A stretch of DNA of 64,000 nt from Pseudomonadota bacterium (GCA_018241225.1 JAFEEG010000041.1:62001-126000), one strand, 5' to 3'. Shown: positions 1 to 9,876, counted from the stretch's first letter. A program made the numbers and translations. Notes: a model not told the origin generated them from the sequence alone.

Positions 1-1760
<1,760 letters not shown>

Positions 1761-1784
1761 GAAGCGTACGAGGCCCAAAGCGAC

Positions 1785-2156
1785 ATGCCCAAGAAGAAAG
1801 CCGCAACCCCCAACCGCGCGTTCAAGGTGGCCGATCAGATCCAGCGCGATCTGACGGAGCTGATCGCGCGCGAGTTGAAGGACCCGCGCGTGGGCATGGT
1901 GACCATCCAGGCGGTGGAGGTCACGCCCGACTACGCGCATGCCAAGGTCTACTTCAGCCTGCTGGTGGGCGACCCGGTGGAGACCACCGAGGCGCTCAAC
2001 CAGGCGGCTGGGTTCCTGCGCAACGGCCTGTTCAAGCGCCTGCACATCCACACGGTGCCGACGCTGCATTTCCACTTCGACCGCACCACCGAGCGCGCAG
2101 CCGACATGAACGCGCTGATCGCTCAGGCCGTCGCTTCCCGCTCCAAAGAAGAGTAG
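1785..2156 (+). CDS. rbfA: 30S ribosome-binding factor A
   Basis: Small KH-fold assembly factor that binds the 30S subunit during late 16S rRNA maturation and cold adaptation. The 123-residue length fits the family. The basic N-terminus (MPKKKAATPNRAFKVADQIQ), the central DPRVGMVTIQAVEVTPDYAHAKVY-type core and the C-terminal FHFDRTTERA segment match RbfA. It lies between infB and truB, 2 bp before the truB start, so translation is probably coupled. Confidence 0.97.
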   Translation: MPKKKAATPNRAFKVADQIQRDLTELIARELKDPRVGMVTIQAVEVTPDYAHAKVYFSLLVGDPVETTEALNQAAGFLRNGLFKRLHIHTVPTLHFHFDRTTERAADMNALIAQAVASRSKEE

Positions 2157-2158
2157 GC

Positions 2159-3142
2159 ATGAACGCGCCACGCACACGGGTGCAGCGGCGCCCTGTGCAT
2201 GGGGTGTTGCTGCTCGACAAGCCGCTGGGGTTTTCCAGCAACCAGGCCTTGCAGAAGGCCAAGTGGTTGCTGCGCGCTGAAAAAGCGGGCCACACCGGCA
2301 CGCTCGACCCGCTGGCCACTGGCGTCCTGCCACTGTGCTTCGGCGCGGCCACCAAGTTCAGCCAACTGCATCTGGACGCCGACAAGACCTACGTGGCCAC
2401 GGCGCAACTGGGCGTTCGCACCAGCACGGGCGACGCCGAGGGCGAGCGCATGTCCGAGCGGCCGGTGCATGTGTCGGCCGACGATCTTGAGCGCGTCACG
2501 CGCCAGTTCACCGGCCCGATCCGCCAGATCCCGCCCATGCACAGCGCCCTGAAGAAGGACGGCAAGGCGCTCTACGAATATGCCCGCGAAGGCGTGGAAG
2601 TGGAGCGTGCGCCGCGCGACGTCGTCATCCACGAGCTTGCGATCGCCTTCGAGCCGGACTTCGAGCAGTCCAGTCGCATCCGCATCACCGCCCGGGTGAG
2701 CAAGGGCACCTACATCCGCACGCTGGGCGAAGACATCGGCGAAGCCCTGGGCTGCGGCGCCCATCTCACCAGCCTGCGCCGCACCGAAACAGGCGGTTTC
2801 ACGCAGGACCAATGCGTGAGCGTCGAGCAACTCGAGGCCATGGCCGAGGACGAACGCCAAGCCTGCCTGCTGCCGCCCGAGGCGCTGGTGGCCGATCACA
2901 CCCGCGTCACGCTCGAGCCTGAAGATGCGGGCCGTTTTCTTTCAGGCCTGCGTCGCCGTGGCACCTGGCCCGACGCGCCCGCCGTGGCCGTGTGGGGCAG
3001 CCGACCCGCAAGCTTCCTGGGCACGGCGCACGTCAAGGCCGGCGAACTCATTCCGGGGCGGCTGCTGAGCCCCATCGAAATCCAGCAAATCCTTCAATTC
3101 GAACAGAAGAACGCAACCACCACCTGCGAAACGACACCATGA
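2159..3142 (+). CDS. truB: tRNA pseudouridine(55) synthase
   Basis: Makes pseudouridine 55 in the T-loop of tRNAs. At 327 residues it is of normal size. Family motifs are present: an N-terminal VHGVLLLDKPLGFSSN stretch, then GHTGTLDPLATGVLPL with the catalytic Asp in the TLDP segment, and SKGTYIRTLGEDIG further on. The stop codon overlaps the typA start (ATGA), which continues the infB-rbfA-truB transcript into typA. Confidence 0.97.
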   Translation: MNAPRTRVQRRPVHGVLLLDKPLGFSSNQALQKAKWLLRAEKAGHTGTLDPLATGVLPLCFGAATKFSQLHLDADKTYVATAQLGVRTSTGDAEGERMSERPVHVSADDLERVTRQFTGPIRQIPPMHSALKKDGKALYEYAREGVEVERAPRDVVIHELAIAFEPDFEQSSRIRITARVSKGTYIRTLGEDIGEALGCGAHLTSLRRTETGGFTQDQCVSVEQLEAMAEDERQACLLPPEALVADHTRVTLEPEDAGRFLSGLRRRGTWPDAPAVAVWGSRPASFLGTAHVKAGELIPGRLLSPIEIQQILQFEQKNATTTCETTP

Positions 3143-4965
3143 CACAACAGATCCGCAATATCGCCATCATTGCCCACGTCGACCACGGCAAGACGACCAT
3201 GGTCGACCAACTGCTGCGCCAGTCCGGCACCTTCGCCGAGCACGAAAAGGTGGTCGACACGGTGATGGACAACAACGCCATCGAAAAGGAACGCGGCATC
3301 ACCATCCTGGCGAAGAACTGCGCCGTGACCTGGAAGGGCATGCACATCAACATCGTCGACACCCCCGGGCACGCGGACTTCGGCGGCGAGGTGGAGCGTG
3401 CGCTGTCGATGGTCGACGGCGTGGTGCTGCTGATCGATGCGCAGGAAGGCCCCATGCCCCAGACGCGCTTCGTCACGAAGAAGGCGCTGGCCCTGGGCCT
3501 GAAGCCGATCCTGGTGGTCAACAAGGTGGACAAGCCCGGTGCGCGACCCGACCAGGTGGTCAACGCCGCCTTCGATCTGTTCGACAAGCTGGGCGCCACC
3601 GACGAGCAGCTCGATTTCCCCGTGGTGTATGCATCGGGCATCAACGGCTGGTCTTCGCGCGAAGAGGGCGCACCGGGCGAGCAGTGGGGCCCAGACATGT
3701 CGGCCCTGTTCGACACCGTTCTCGAGCACGTTCCGGCGCACGCGGGCGATCCCAAGGCGCCGCTGCAGCTGCAAATCTCGGCGCTGGACTTCTCCACCTT
3801 CGTGGGCCGCATCGGCGTGGGCCGCATCAACGCCGGCACCATCCGCCCGATGATGGACGTGGTGGTCATGGACGGCCCGGACGGCAAGTCGGTCAAGGGC
3901 CGCGTCAACCAGGTGCTGACCTTCCAGGGCCTGGACCGCGTGCAGGCCACCGAAGCGGGCCCTGGCGAGATCGTGCTGATCAACGGCATCACCGACATCA
4001 ACATCGGCAGCACCGTGACCGATCCGGCCAACCCGACGCCGCTGCCCATGCTCAAGGTCGACGAGCCGACCCTGACCATGAACTTCTGCGTGAACACCAG
4101 CCCGCTGGCCGGCCGCGAAGGCAAGTTTGTCACCAGCCGCCAGATCTGGGACCGCCTGCAAAAGGAACTGCAGCACAACGTCGCGCTGCGCGTGAACGAG
4201 ACCGACGAGGAAGGCGTGTTCGAAGTGATGGGCCGGGGCGAACTGCACCTGACCATCCTCTTGGAAAACATGCGCCGTGAAGGCTACGAGATGGCCGTGT
4301 CCAAGCCGCGCGTGGTGTTCCGCGACATCGACGGCGTGAAGTGCGAGCCGATCGAAATGGTGACGGCCGACATCGAAGACCAGCACCAGGGCGGCGTGAT
4401 GCAGGCACTGGGCGAGCGCAAGGGCGAGCTGGTCAACATGGAACCGGACGGCCGTGGTCGTGTCCGCCTGGAATACCGCATTCCCGCACGTGGCCTGATC
4501 GGCTTCACCAACGAGTTCCTGAACCTGACGCGCGGCTCGGGCCTGATCTCGAACATCTTCGACGGCTACGAGCCGCACAAGGGTGACATCGGCGGTCGCA
4601 AGAACGGCGTGCTCATCTCGATGGACGACGGCGAAATCTTCACCTACGCCCTGGGCAAGCTGGACGACCGCGGCCGCATGTTCGTGCGCGCCAACGACCC
4701 GGTGTACGAAGGCATGATCGTGGGCATCCACAGCCGTGACAACGACCTGGTGGTCAACGCCACGCGCACCAAGCAGCTGACCAACTTCCGTGTCTCGGGC
4801 AAGGAAGATGCGATCAAGATCACGCCGCCGATCGACCTCACGCTGGAATACGGCGTGGAGTTCATCGAGGACGATGAACTTGTCGAAATCACGCCCAAGA
4901 GCGTGCGCCTGCGCAAGCGCCACCTGAAGGAACATGAGCGCAAGCGCGCTTCGCGCGAAGTCTGA
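3139..4965 (+). CDS. typA: Translational GTPase TypA/BipA
   Basis: Ribosome-associated GTPase related to EF-G, linked to 50S assembly, low-temperature growth and stress adaptation. The ATG at 3139 (MTQQIRNIAIIAHVDHGKTT) was chosen because it overlaps the truB stop and gives the usual size of 608 residues; a longer in-frame reading into truB is not needed. Visible motifs are AHVDHGKT (residues about 11-18), DTPGHADFGGEVER and NKVDKPGARPDQV. The C-terminal TypA-specific region ends in a basic RLRKRHLKEHERKRA tail. Confidence 0.97.
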   Translation: MTQQIRNIAIIAHVDHGKTTMVDQLLRQSGTFAEHEKVVDTVMDNNAIEKERGITILAKNCAVTWKGMHINIVDTPGHADFGGEVERALSMVDGVVLLIDAQEGPMPQTRFVTKKALALGLKPILVVNKVDKPGARPDQVVNAAFDLFDKLGATDEQLDFPVVYASGINGWSSREEGAPGEQWGPDMSALFDTVLEHVPAHAGDPKAPLQLQISALDFSTFVGRIGVGRINAGTIRPMMDVVVMDGPDGKSVKGRVNQVLTFQGLDRVQATEAGPGEIVLINGITDINIGSTVTDPANPTPLPMLKVDEPTLTMNFCVNTSPLAGREGKFVTSRQIWDRLQKELQHNVALRVNETDEEGVFEVMGRGELHLTILLENMRREGYEMAVSKPRVVFRDIDGVKCEPIEMVTADIEDQHQGGVMQALGERKGELVNMEPDGRGRVRLEYRIPARGLIGFTNEFLNLTRGSGLISNIFDGYEPHKGDIGGRKNGVLISMDDGEIFTYALGKLDDRGRMFVRANDPVYEGMIVGIHSRDNDLVVNATRTKQLTNFRVSGKEDAIKITPPIDLTLEYGVEFIEDDELVEITPKSVRLRKRHLKEHERKRASREV

Positions 4966-4980
4966 TCTGCAGGCACGTCG

Positions 4981-5877
4981 ATGATGACGGCGCTGACGCA
5001 CGGACGCGCAGTCTGGCTCATGGTGGTCGTGACCCTTATGTGGGCCACGGCCGGCGTGGTCACGCGCCACCTGGAGCATGCGCGCAGCTTCGAGGTGACC
5101 TTCTGGCGCAGCCTGTTCACCGCCATCGCACTCGCCGTGATCCTGCCCATGTGGCAGGGGCGGGCGGAGGTGGTGCGCAAGGTGCGTGAAGGCGGCCGTG
5201 AGATCTGGTTGTCGGGCGTTTGCTGGAGCGTGATGTTCACTGCCTTCATGGTGGCGCTCACGCTGACCAACACCGCCAACGTGCTGGTGACCATGGCGCT
5301 CGGCCCGCTGTTCACCGCGTTGACGGCTCGCATCTTCATCGGTCACAAGCTGCCGCCGCGCACCTGGGTCGCCATTGCGGTGGCCGGCGTAGGCATTGCG
5401 TGGATGTACGCCACCAAGCTGGAGCAGGGGCAGGGCCTGGGCACGCTGGTTGCGCTTTGCGTGCCACTGGCTGCGGCCTGCAACTGGACGGTGGTGCAGC
5501 ATGCAAGCGCACACGGCCACAAGATCGACCTGGTGCCCGCGGTGCTGATCGGCGCGGTGATCTCCGCTGTCGTCACCTTGCCGCTGGCCTGGCCGCTGCA
5601 GGCCAGTGCGCACGACATCTCGCTGCTGGCCTTCCTGGGCGTGGTGCAGCTGGCCATTCCGTGCACGCTGTCGGTCATCTGCGCCCGCGTGCTCAAGGCG
5701 CCCGAGGTGTCCTTGCTGGCCTTGCTCGAAATCATCTTCGGGATTGCGCTGGCCTGGCTGGGCGCCGGTGAAGTGCCTGCGCCGCAGGTGCTGAGCGGTG
5801 GTGCCCTGGTCATTGGCGCGCTCGTGGTCAACGAGTGGCTTGGCTGGCGCGCGCGCTCCGGTCTGCAGCCGGTCTGA
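4981..5877 (+). CDS. DMT-superfamily (EamA) transporter
   Basis: Inner-membrane protein of 298 residues with about ten hydrophobic segments in two EamA-like halves, the pattern of the drug/metabolite transporter superfamily. The N-terminal half contains the typical WATAGVVTRHLE and FWRSLF segments. Such proteins export amino acids, metabolites or drugs; the substrate cannot be read here. It starts 15 bp after typA and ends at a strong terminator, so it is probably the last gene of the typA transcript. The start codon is a double ATG; the first was used. Confidence 0.9.
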   Translation: MMTALTHGRAVWLMVVVTLMWATAGVVTRHLEHARSFEVTFWRSLFTAIALAVILPMWQGRAEVVRKVREGGREIWLSGVCWSVMFTAFMVALTLTNTANVLVTMALGPLFTALTARIFIGHKLPPRTWVAIAVAGVGIAWMYATKLEQGQGLGTLVALCVPLAAACNWTVVQHASAHGHKIDLVPAVLIGAVISAVVTLPLAWPLQASAHDISLLAFLGVVQLAIPCTLSVICARVLKAPEVSLLALLEIIFGIALAWLGAGEVPAPQVLSGGALVIGALVVNEWLGWRARSGLQPV

Positions 5878-5882
5878 ACACC

Positions 5883-5936
5883 GCGCAACCGCCTGGAGCG
5901 TGGTGGCTTGACGCCCGCCCCGGCGGTTGCGCTTTT
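5883..5936 (+). terminator. Rho-independent terminator after the DMT gene
   Basis: A perfect 11-bp inverted repeat (GCGCAACCGCC at 5883-5893 and its complement at 5922-5932) with a 28-nt loop is followed by TTTT. It lies just past the DMT transporter stop and before the convergent lipoprotein gene. Confidence 0.75.
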
Positions 5937-5948
5937 CAGGTCACTTGC

Positions 5949-6347
5949 TCAGGGCCGCGCAAGATGCCAGACGCCACCGACGCCGTCGCCCAGGCGGTCA
6001 CCGGGTTTGGCATCCTTGAAATAGAAATACAGCGGCAAGCCGTTGTAGGCCCACTGCTTCGTGCCTTCGTTGCGCTGGACCACCGAATAGCTGCCGATGC
6101 TCTGGGCATTGTCCGGTGCGGACAATGGCGGCCAGTTGTTGGCGCATTGCCCATTGCAGGCTGACTTGCCATTGCCGGCGGTGTCCTTGTCGAAAACGTA
6201 GAGGGACATGCCGTTGGCGTCGACAACTGCGCCATCGGTCACCTGCGTTGACGGCAGTGCAATTGGAGCGACGTTGCTGTTGTCATCGCCACCTCCGCAA
6301 CCAGCCAGCAGGGCGACGGCCAACATGGAAGCACTGAAAAGTTTCAT
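5949..6347 (-). CDS. PF03640-type secreted-repeat lipoprotein (first of three)
   Basis: A 132-residue exported lipoprotein. The signal peptide ends in a lipobox (LLAGC), so the Cys would be lipidated. The rest carries the COG4315/PF03640 pattern: DANGMSLYVFDKDTAG, CNGQCANNWPP and KQWAYNGLPLYFYFKDAKPGD. The family has no settled function; the Cys pair and aromatic/Asp repeats suggest a redox or metal role in the envelope (inference). The start at 6347 is fixed by a GGAGG Shine-Dalgarno 8-9 nt upstream. It has its own ECF-type promoter (6426-6452). Paralogues lie at 7469-7855 and 15954-16331. Confidence 0.88.
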   Translation of the reverse strand: MKLFSASMLAVALLAGCGGGDDNSNVAPIALPSTQVTDGAVVDANGMSLYVFDKDTAGNGKSACNGQCANNWPPLSAPDNAQSIGSYSVVQRNEGTKQWAYNGLPLYFYFKDAKPGDRLGDGVGGVWHLARP

Positions 6348-6376
6348 GATTTTTTCCTCCTTGAGTGACAGCGAAT

Positions 6377-6402
6377 AGCCCTTGCCTTGTCGGGCAAGGG
6401 CT
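6377..6402 (-). other. Hairpin in the 5' leader of the first PF03640 lipoprotein
   Basis: A perfect 10-bp inverted repeat (AGCCCTTGCC and its complement) with a 6-nt loop lies 30 nt upstream of the lipoprotein start, between the predicted promoter and the ribosome-binding site. It could stabilise the transcript or affect translation. No U-run follows it in the gene's direction, so it is not a standard terminator. Confidence 0.5.
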
Positions 6403-6425
6403 GGCGCACTGGGCGCCAAAGCTGT

Positions 6426-6452
6426 GGACGTTTCAAGGAGCCTGGCTATTCC
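6426..6452 (-). promoter_or_regulatory. ECF-type promoter, PF03640 lipoprotein 1
   Basis: On the minus strand, GGAATAG, 15 nt, then CGTCC. The same arrangement with identical spacing occurs at 9287-9313, 15889-15915 and 20962-20988, each ahead of an envelope, sigma-factor or sulfite dehydrogenase gene. GGAAT/CGTC is the classic ECF sigma -35/-10 pattern. Confidence 0.65.
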
Positions 6453-6591
6453 GCCGCCTGCCAAAAAGGTGTGCAGCGTGGACGAGCTAGGGTTCAGGCA
6501 ACTTGATGACTATGCAATCAGTCTCTGTCTGACAACGTGAAGTACGCTTGACGCGTTCCAGTTCAAGACATTGAGATCAAAAGGACAACTA

Positions 6592-7017
6592 ATGCGAACT
6601 TTCGTGGTGGGTCTGGCGCTGGCCGGTTCTGCGATGGCCATGCCGATGGCCGCATCGGCCCAGGTGTCGGTCAACATCAACGTTCCTGGCGTCATTGCGG
6701 TGGCGCCACCGGCGCCGCGCGTCGAATACATTCCGGCGCCGCGTCCGGGCCAGATCTGGGTGCAAGGCAACTGGTACTGGAACCAAAGCGACTACGCGTG
6801 GCGGCCTGGGTATTGGCAGCGCGCACGCCCCGACTACGCTTGGGCGCCCGGACGCTGGGTGCCCGTGGGCGGCGGCTATCGCTGGGTAGAAGGCGGCTGG
6901 AAGTCGCACAAGGGCGACAAGCACTACAAGCACGATGACTGGGATGACGACCATCATCACGGCCACAAGGGACATGGCAAGGGCCACGGCAACGGTCACG
7001 GCCATGGACATGACTGA
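6592..7017 (+). CDS. YXWGXW repeat-containing exported protein, His-rich tail
   Basis: A 141-residue secreted protein: Sec signal peptide ending near AASAQ, a VSVNINVPGVIAVAPPAP stretch, several aromatic YxWxxGxW-like repeats (GNWYWNQSDYAWRPGYW, YAWAPGRW, YRWVEGGW), then a very His/Gly/Lys/Asp-rich tail over the last 45 or so residues. The tail looks metal-binding (inference); the family has no established function. The ATG at 6592 was chosen over an upstream TTG because AAAGGA sits about 7 nt before it. A shorter paralogue follows 33 bp downstream, so the two form a tandem pair. Confidence 0.85.
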   Translation: MRTFVVGLALAGSAMAMPMAASAQVSVNINVPGVIAVAPPAPRVEYIPAPRPGQIWVQGNWYWNQSDYAWRPGYWQRARPDYAWAPGRWVPVGGGYRWVEGGWKSHKGDKHYKHDDWDDDHHHGHKGHGKGHGNGHGHGHD

Positions 7018-7050
7018 CGCTGCGGCGCCAGATCGTTTCAGGAGAATCCG

Positions 7051-7419
7051 ATGCGAGTTCTTGTTCTGACCGCGGCCCTTGCTGCTTTTGTGGTTCCCAT
7101 GGCCGCCTCTGCCCAGGTGTCGGTCAACATCAACGTGCCGGGCGTGATTGCCGTGGCGCCACCCGCGCCGCGCTACGAGGCGGTGCCGGCACCGCGATCG
7201 GGCCAGGTCTGGATCCAGGGCAACTGGTACTGGACCAACAACAACTATGCGTGGCGGCCTGGCCGCTGGGAGCAGGCCCGTCCCGACTACGACTACGCGC
7301 AGGGTCGCTGGGTGCACGCCGATGGCGGCTATCGCTGGGTCGAGGGCGACTGGAAGCCCAAGGGCGGCCACGGTAATGGCCATTGCCCGCCGGGCCAGGC
7401 AAAAAAAGGGCGCTGCTGA
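7051..7419 (+). CDS. YXWGXW repeat-containing exported protein, second copy
   Basis: A 122-residue paralogue of the preceding gene. The signal peptide region and the VSVNINVPGVIAVAPPAP segment are nearly identical, followed by the same aromatic repeats (GNWYWTNNNYAWRPGRW, YRWVEGDW). The His-rich tail is replaced by a short GHGNGHCPPGQAKKGRC end carrying two Cys. GGAG lies upstream of the ATG. The stop codon is inside a terminator-like hairpin. Tandem duplication followed by tail divergence is the simplest reading. Function unknown. Confidence 0.83.
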   Translation: MRVLVLTAALAAFVVPMAASAQVSVNINVPGVIAVAPPAPRYEAVPAPRSGQVWIQGNWYWTNNNYAWRPGRWEQARPDYDYAQGRWVHADGGYRWVEGDWKPKGGHGNGHCPPGQAKKGRC

Positions 7420-7458
7420 GCAGCGCCCTTGCTGGGGATGACGGCCGCGGCCGTCATC
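7406..7458. terminator. Two consecutive hairpins between convergent genes
   Basis: The first is a 12-bp-arm inverted repeat (7406-7417 with 7419-7430) spanning the stop codon of the second YXWGXW gene. It is preceded by seven A residues, so it would terminate minus-strand transcription with a U-run. The second is a perfect 22-bp palindrome at 7437-7458. Together they separate the + strand YXWGXW pair from the - strand lipoprotein gene. Confidence 0.65.
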
Positions 7459-7468
7459 GTCTGAGCGA

Positions 7469-7855
7469 TCAGGGACGGGCGAGCTTCCAGGCGCCGTTGA
7501 GCATGCCGTCGCCCGTGCGGTCGCCGGCCTTGGCGTCCTTGGCCCAGTAGTACAGCGGCGAACCCTTGTAGGCCCACTGCTTCTTGCCGTCGTCGCGCGT
7601 CACGACGGTGTAGCCACCCATTGCCTTGGCAGCGTCGGGAGCCATGAGCGGCGGCCAGTTGGTGGCACATTGGCCATTGCATGCCGACTTGCCTTCGGTG
7701 TCGCGCGCAAAGGTGTAGAGCGTCATGCCGTTGGGGCCGATCAACACACCGTCGACCGTCTTGGTTGGCGTGTCGGACGCGCCGGTCATGCTGGACATGC
7801 TGCCGCAGCCGGCCAGAACGGCCGCTGCGAGGATGGTTGCGCTGAGCAGTTTCAT
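7469..7855 (-). CDS. PF03640-type secreted-repeat lipoprotein (second of three)
   Basis: A 128-residue lipoprotein with lipobox LAGC and the COG4315 pattern: GPNGMTLYTFARDTEGKS, CNGQCATNWPP, KQWAYKGSPLYYWAKDAKAGD. It starts at 7855 behind AAGGAG. It is the third gene of the sigma/anti-sigma/lipoprotein set at 7469-9250, 72 bp after the anti-sigma stop, and is probably cotranscribed with them. Its protein is a close relative of those at 5949 and 15954. The role is unknown; the sigma linkage suggests an envelope stress target. Confidence 0.86.
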   Translation of the reverse strand: MKLLSATILAAAVLAGCGSMSSMTGASDTPTKTVDGVLIGPNGMTLYTFARDTEGKSACNGQCATNWPPLMAPDAAKAMGGYTVVTRDDGKKQWAYKGSPLYYWAKDAKAGDRTGDGMLNGAWKLARP

Positions 7856-7927
7856 GAGGTTTTTCTCCTTGGGTTGACGACAGACAATGGGTGACGTCGC
7901 AGTGTATGCGTGCTCGTCTCGAATCAT

Positions 7928-8656
7928 TCAGAGTTGTTTGTAGACCGTGCTGGCCAGCGTGAGCAGCACGTCGCGTGGGAGCTTGCCGGCCAGCGCGTAG
8001 CCAAAGCCCTGGTCGACCCAGTAGAAGCTGGGCACCGGGTCGGCCGCATCGAATCGGAATGCGGTTTCCTTGGTGGCAATGGTGGGTTCCTGCGGCGCGG
8101 CGATGGCGCCGATGTAGAGCGTCACGCGCTGGCCCGTCGCATCCTCGAACATGAACTGGGCGCGCGCCCCGCTGGCACCGGGCAGCAGCCTGCCGCCCAC
8201 CAGCGAGTAGCCCTGGGCGCTCAGGTCGGGCACCTTTAGAGGCTTGTCGAGGCGGCGCGAGAGCCACTGCACCAGGTGCTGCTGCTCGTTGGCCGACACC
8301 TCCACGGGATGGCGCTTTTCGGGCGAGTAGACCGCATGCGCCACGGCTGCATCGTGCGCGAAGGCAAGGGCAGCAGGTGCCGCGCCGCGGACAACCTGCG
8401 TGCCCGTGGCAGAACGCATGCTCCATTGGCCATGGCCGACCCATCCCGCGCCGAAGGCCACCAGCACTGAGGCGGCCAGGGCCCCTGCACGCATCCACTG
8501 GCGCGACCAGCTTCGCGCGTTGCCAGCTTGTTCCACGGCCTGCAGCAGATGCTCTGGAACGGGTTCGTGCAGCACCTCGCGATGCAGCGCCCGCAAGGCC
8601 TCGCGCTGGGCGGACCAGCGTTGGGCATCGTCTTCGGGGTCGGTGGGGGCACTCAT
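7928..8656 (-). CDS. Anti-sigma factor, single TM (partner of adjacent ECF sigma)
   Basis: A 242-residue membrane protein: short cytoplasmic N-terminus, one TM helix near residues 48-68 (AGALAASVLVAFGAGWVGHG), and a periplasmic domain ending FYWVDQGFGYALAG. The periplasmic part is clearly related to the anti-sigma at 16897-17739 (both have AVAHAVYSPE-like and GGRLLPG segments). Compared with that paralogue the cytoplasmic part lacks the LHAFADGLL-type start, so the sigma-binding region looks shortened. The ATG at 8656 has GAAGG upstream; a start at 8710 is possible but has no ribosome-binding site. Confidence 0.8.
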   Translation of the reverse strand: MSAPTDPEDDAQRWSAQREALRALHREVLHEPVPEHLLQAVEQAGNARSWSRQWMRAGALAASVLVAFGAGWVGHGQWSMRSATGTQVVRGAAPAALAFAHDAAVAHAVYSPEKRHPVEVSANEQQHLVQWLSRRLDKPLKVPDLSAQGYSLVGGRLLPGASGARAQFMFEDATGQRVTLYIGAIAAPQEPTIATKETAFRFDAADPVPSFYWVDQGFGYALAGKLPRDVLLTLASTVYKQL

Positions 8657-8672
8657 TGACGTACCTTCATGC

Positions 8673-8692
8673 CTCGCACACTTCGGTGCGAG
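8673..8692. other. Hairpin between sigma and anti-sigma genes
   Basis: CTCGCAC and its complement flank a 6-nt loop, in the 87-bp gap between the sigma stop (8744) and anti-sigma start (8656). It could lower anti-sigma expression relative to sigma; no U-run is present. Confidence 0.45.
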
Positions 8693-8743
8693 CTTGCTTG
8701 GGGTGGCCATGCGCGGCGCTCATTGCTCGTCCAATCGTTTCGT

Positions 8744-9250
8744 TCACTTGAGCCGGCGCAGCGCGGGGCGGGTGGTGGAGGGTGGCTGGCCATCCATCAG
8801 GTCGGCCAGCCGGGCGCGCGCCCGCGACAGCCTGGACATGACGGTGCCGGCCGGAATCTCGAGCACCTTGGCGATCTCCTGGTAGCTGAAGTCTTCCAGC
8901 GCGGACAGCAGGAGCACCGCCCGCTGCTCGGCCGGCAACTGCAGCAGGCAGCGTTGCAGGTCGATCAGCAGGCTGGGTTCGCTTTCAGGCGCCGGCAGTT
9001 CGCTGGCTGCGTCGTCGATGTCGACCAGGGTGCGCTTGCCGGTCTGGCGCAGCTGGTTGATCCAGACGTTGTGCATGATGGTGAACAGCCACGCCCGCAG
9101 GTCGCTGCCCGAGCGCCACAGGCTCCACTTGGCGCAGGCCCGCTCGAGCGTGTCCTGCACCAGGTCGTCTGCCGTCCATGTATCGCCGGTCAGGGCACGC
9201 GCATAGCGGCGCAAGGCCGGGATGCAGGCGACGATGGGGGCGGTGTTCAT
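8744..9250 (-). CDS. ECF-family RNA polymerase sigma factor
   Basis: A 168-residue extracytoplasmic-function sigma factor. Region 2 is visible as ADDLVQDTLERA and DLRAWLFTIMHNVWINQLR. Region 4 is LPAEQRAVLLLSALEDFSYQEIAKVLEIPAGTVMSRLSRARARL. The start at 9250 (MNTAPIVACIPALRRYARAL) lines up with the paralogue at 16371; a GTG start at 9292 would lie in the predicted promoter. It is followed by its anti-sigma and a PF03640 lipoprotein, an autoregulated envelope-response module. The signal sensed cannot be read. Confidence 0.9.
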   Translation of the reverse strand: MNTAPIVACIPALRRYARALTGDTWTADDLVQDTLERACAKWSLWRSGSDLRAWLFTIMHNVWINQLRQTGKRTLVDIDDAASELPAPESEPSLLIDLQRCLLQLPAEQRAVLLLSALEDFSYQEIAKVLEIPAGTVMSRLSRARARLADLMDGQPPSTTRPALRRLK

Positions 9251-9286
9251 TCGGGCGGCGAGGTGTTTTCGGGCTTCTGCGGGGAT

Positions 9287-9313
9287 GAACACCCCGCCTC
9301 GCCCGATTATTCC
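9287..9313 (-). promoter_or_regulatory. Weaker ECF-type promoter ahead of the first sigma gene
   Basis: Minus strand GGAATAA, 15 nt, TGTTC. The -35 and spacing equal those of the other three sites; the -10 has two mismatches to CGTCC. A start near 9281 would give a leader of about 30 nt and supports the 9250 start codon. Confidence 0.4.
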
Positions 9314-9332
9314 GCCCGATGCGAAAAAAACT

Positions 9333-9815
9333 TCAGCGGTTGCGGCTCTTCATGGCGCGCTCGACTTCGCGCTTGCCTTCGCGGTCCTTGATGGTGTCGC
9401 GCTTGTCGTGTTCGGCCTTGCCCTTGGCCAGGGCGATCTCGCACTTCACCTTGCCAGCCTTCCAGTGAAGATTCAGCGGCACCAGCGTGTAGCCCTTCTG
9501 CTCGACCTTGCCGATCAGGCGCCGGATCTGCTCCTTGTGCAGCAGCAGCTTCTTGGTGCGAACCGAGTCGGGGTTGACGTGGGTGGAGGCGCTCTTGAGC
9601 GGATTGATCTGGCAACCGAGCACGAACAGCTCTCCGTTGCGGATGACGACATAGCCGTCGGTGAGCTGCACCTTGCCTTCGCGCAGTGCCTTCACTTCCC
9701 AGCCCTCGAGCACCATGCCGGCCTCGAAGCGCTCTTCGAAGAAGTAGTTGTAGGCCGCCTTTTTGTTGTCGGCGATGCGGGAGTTGGTGTCGGTTTTCTT
9801 GTTGGAGGAGGCCAT
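9333..9815 (-). CDS. smpB: SsrA (tmRNA)-binding protein
   Basis: Binds tmRNA and delivers it to stalled ribosomes in trans-translation. It is 160 residues, with the family core (NKKAAYNYFFEERFEAGMVLEGWEVKALR, LTDGYVVIRNGELFVLG) and the basic C-terminal tail (HDKRDTIKDREGKREVERAMKSRNR) that occupies the decoding centre. It is divergent from ratA-rnfH across 61 bp, the classic arrangement in proteobacteria. No ssrA gene was found next to it. Confidence 0.97.
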   Translation of the reverse strand: MASSNKKTDTNSRIADNKKAAYNYFFEERFEAGMVLEGWEVKALREGKVQLTDGYVVIRNGELFVLGCQINPLKSASTHVNPDSVRTKKLLLHKEQIRRLIGKVEQKGYTLVPLNLHWKAGKVKCEIALAKGKAEHDKRDTIKDREGKREVERAMKSRNR

Positions 9816-9876
9816 GGTCAGTGAAATGGGGGCTGCATGGCTTCAATACAATGCTTCGGGCCTGCCACGCGATTCT

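Noticed and set aside
3094..5613. 839-residue open frame on the minus strand across typA
   Set aside because: Antisense shadow: low-complexity His/Gln/Arg-rich translation over a clear typA gene, typical of high-GC DNA.
9251..9332. tmRNA (ssrA) next to smpB
   Set aside because: The gap is only 82 bp and holds a promoter; no tRNA-like acceptor or tag frame.
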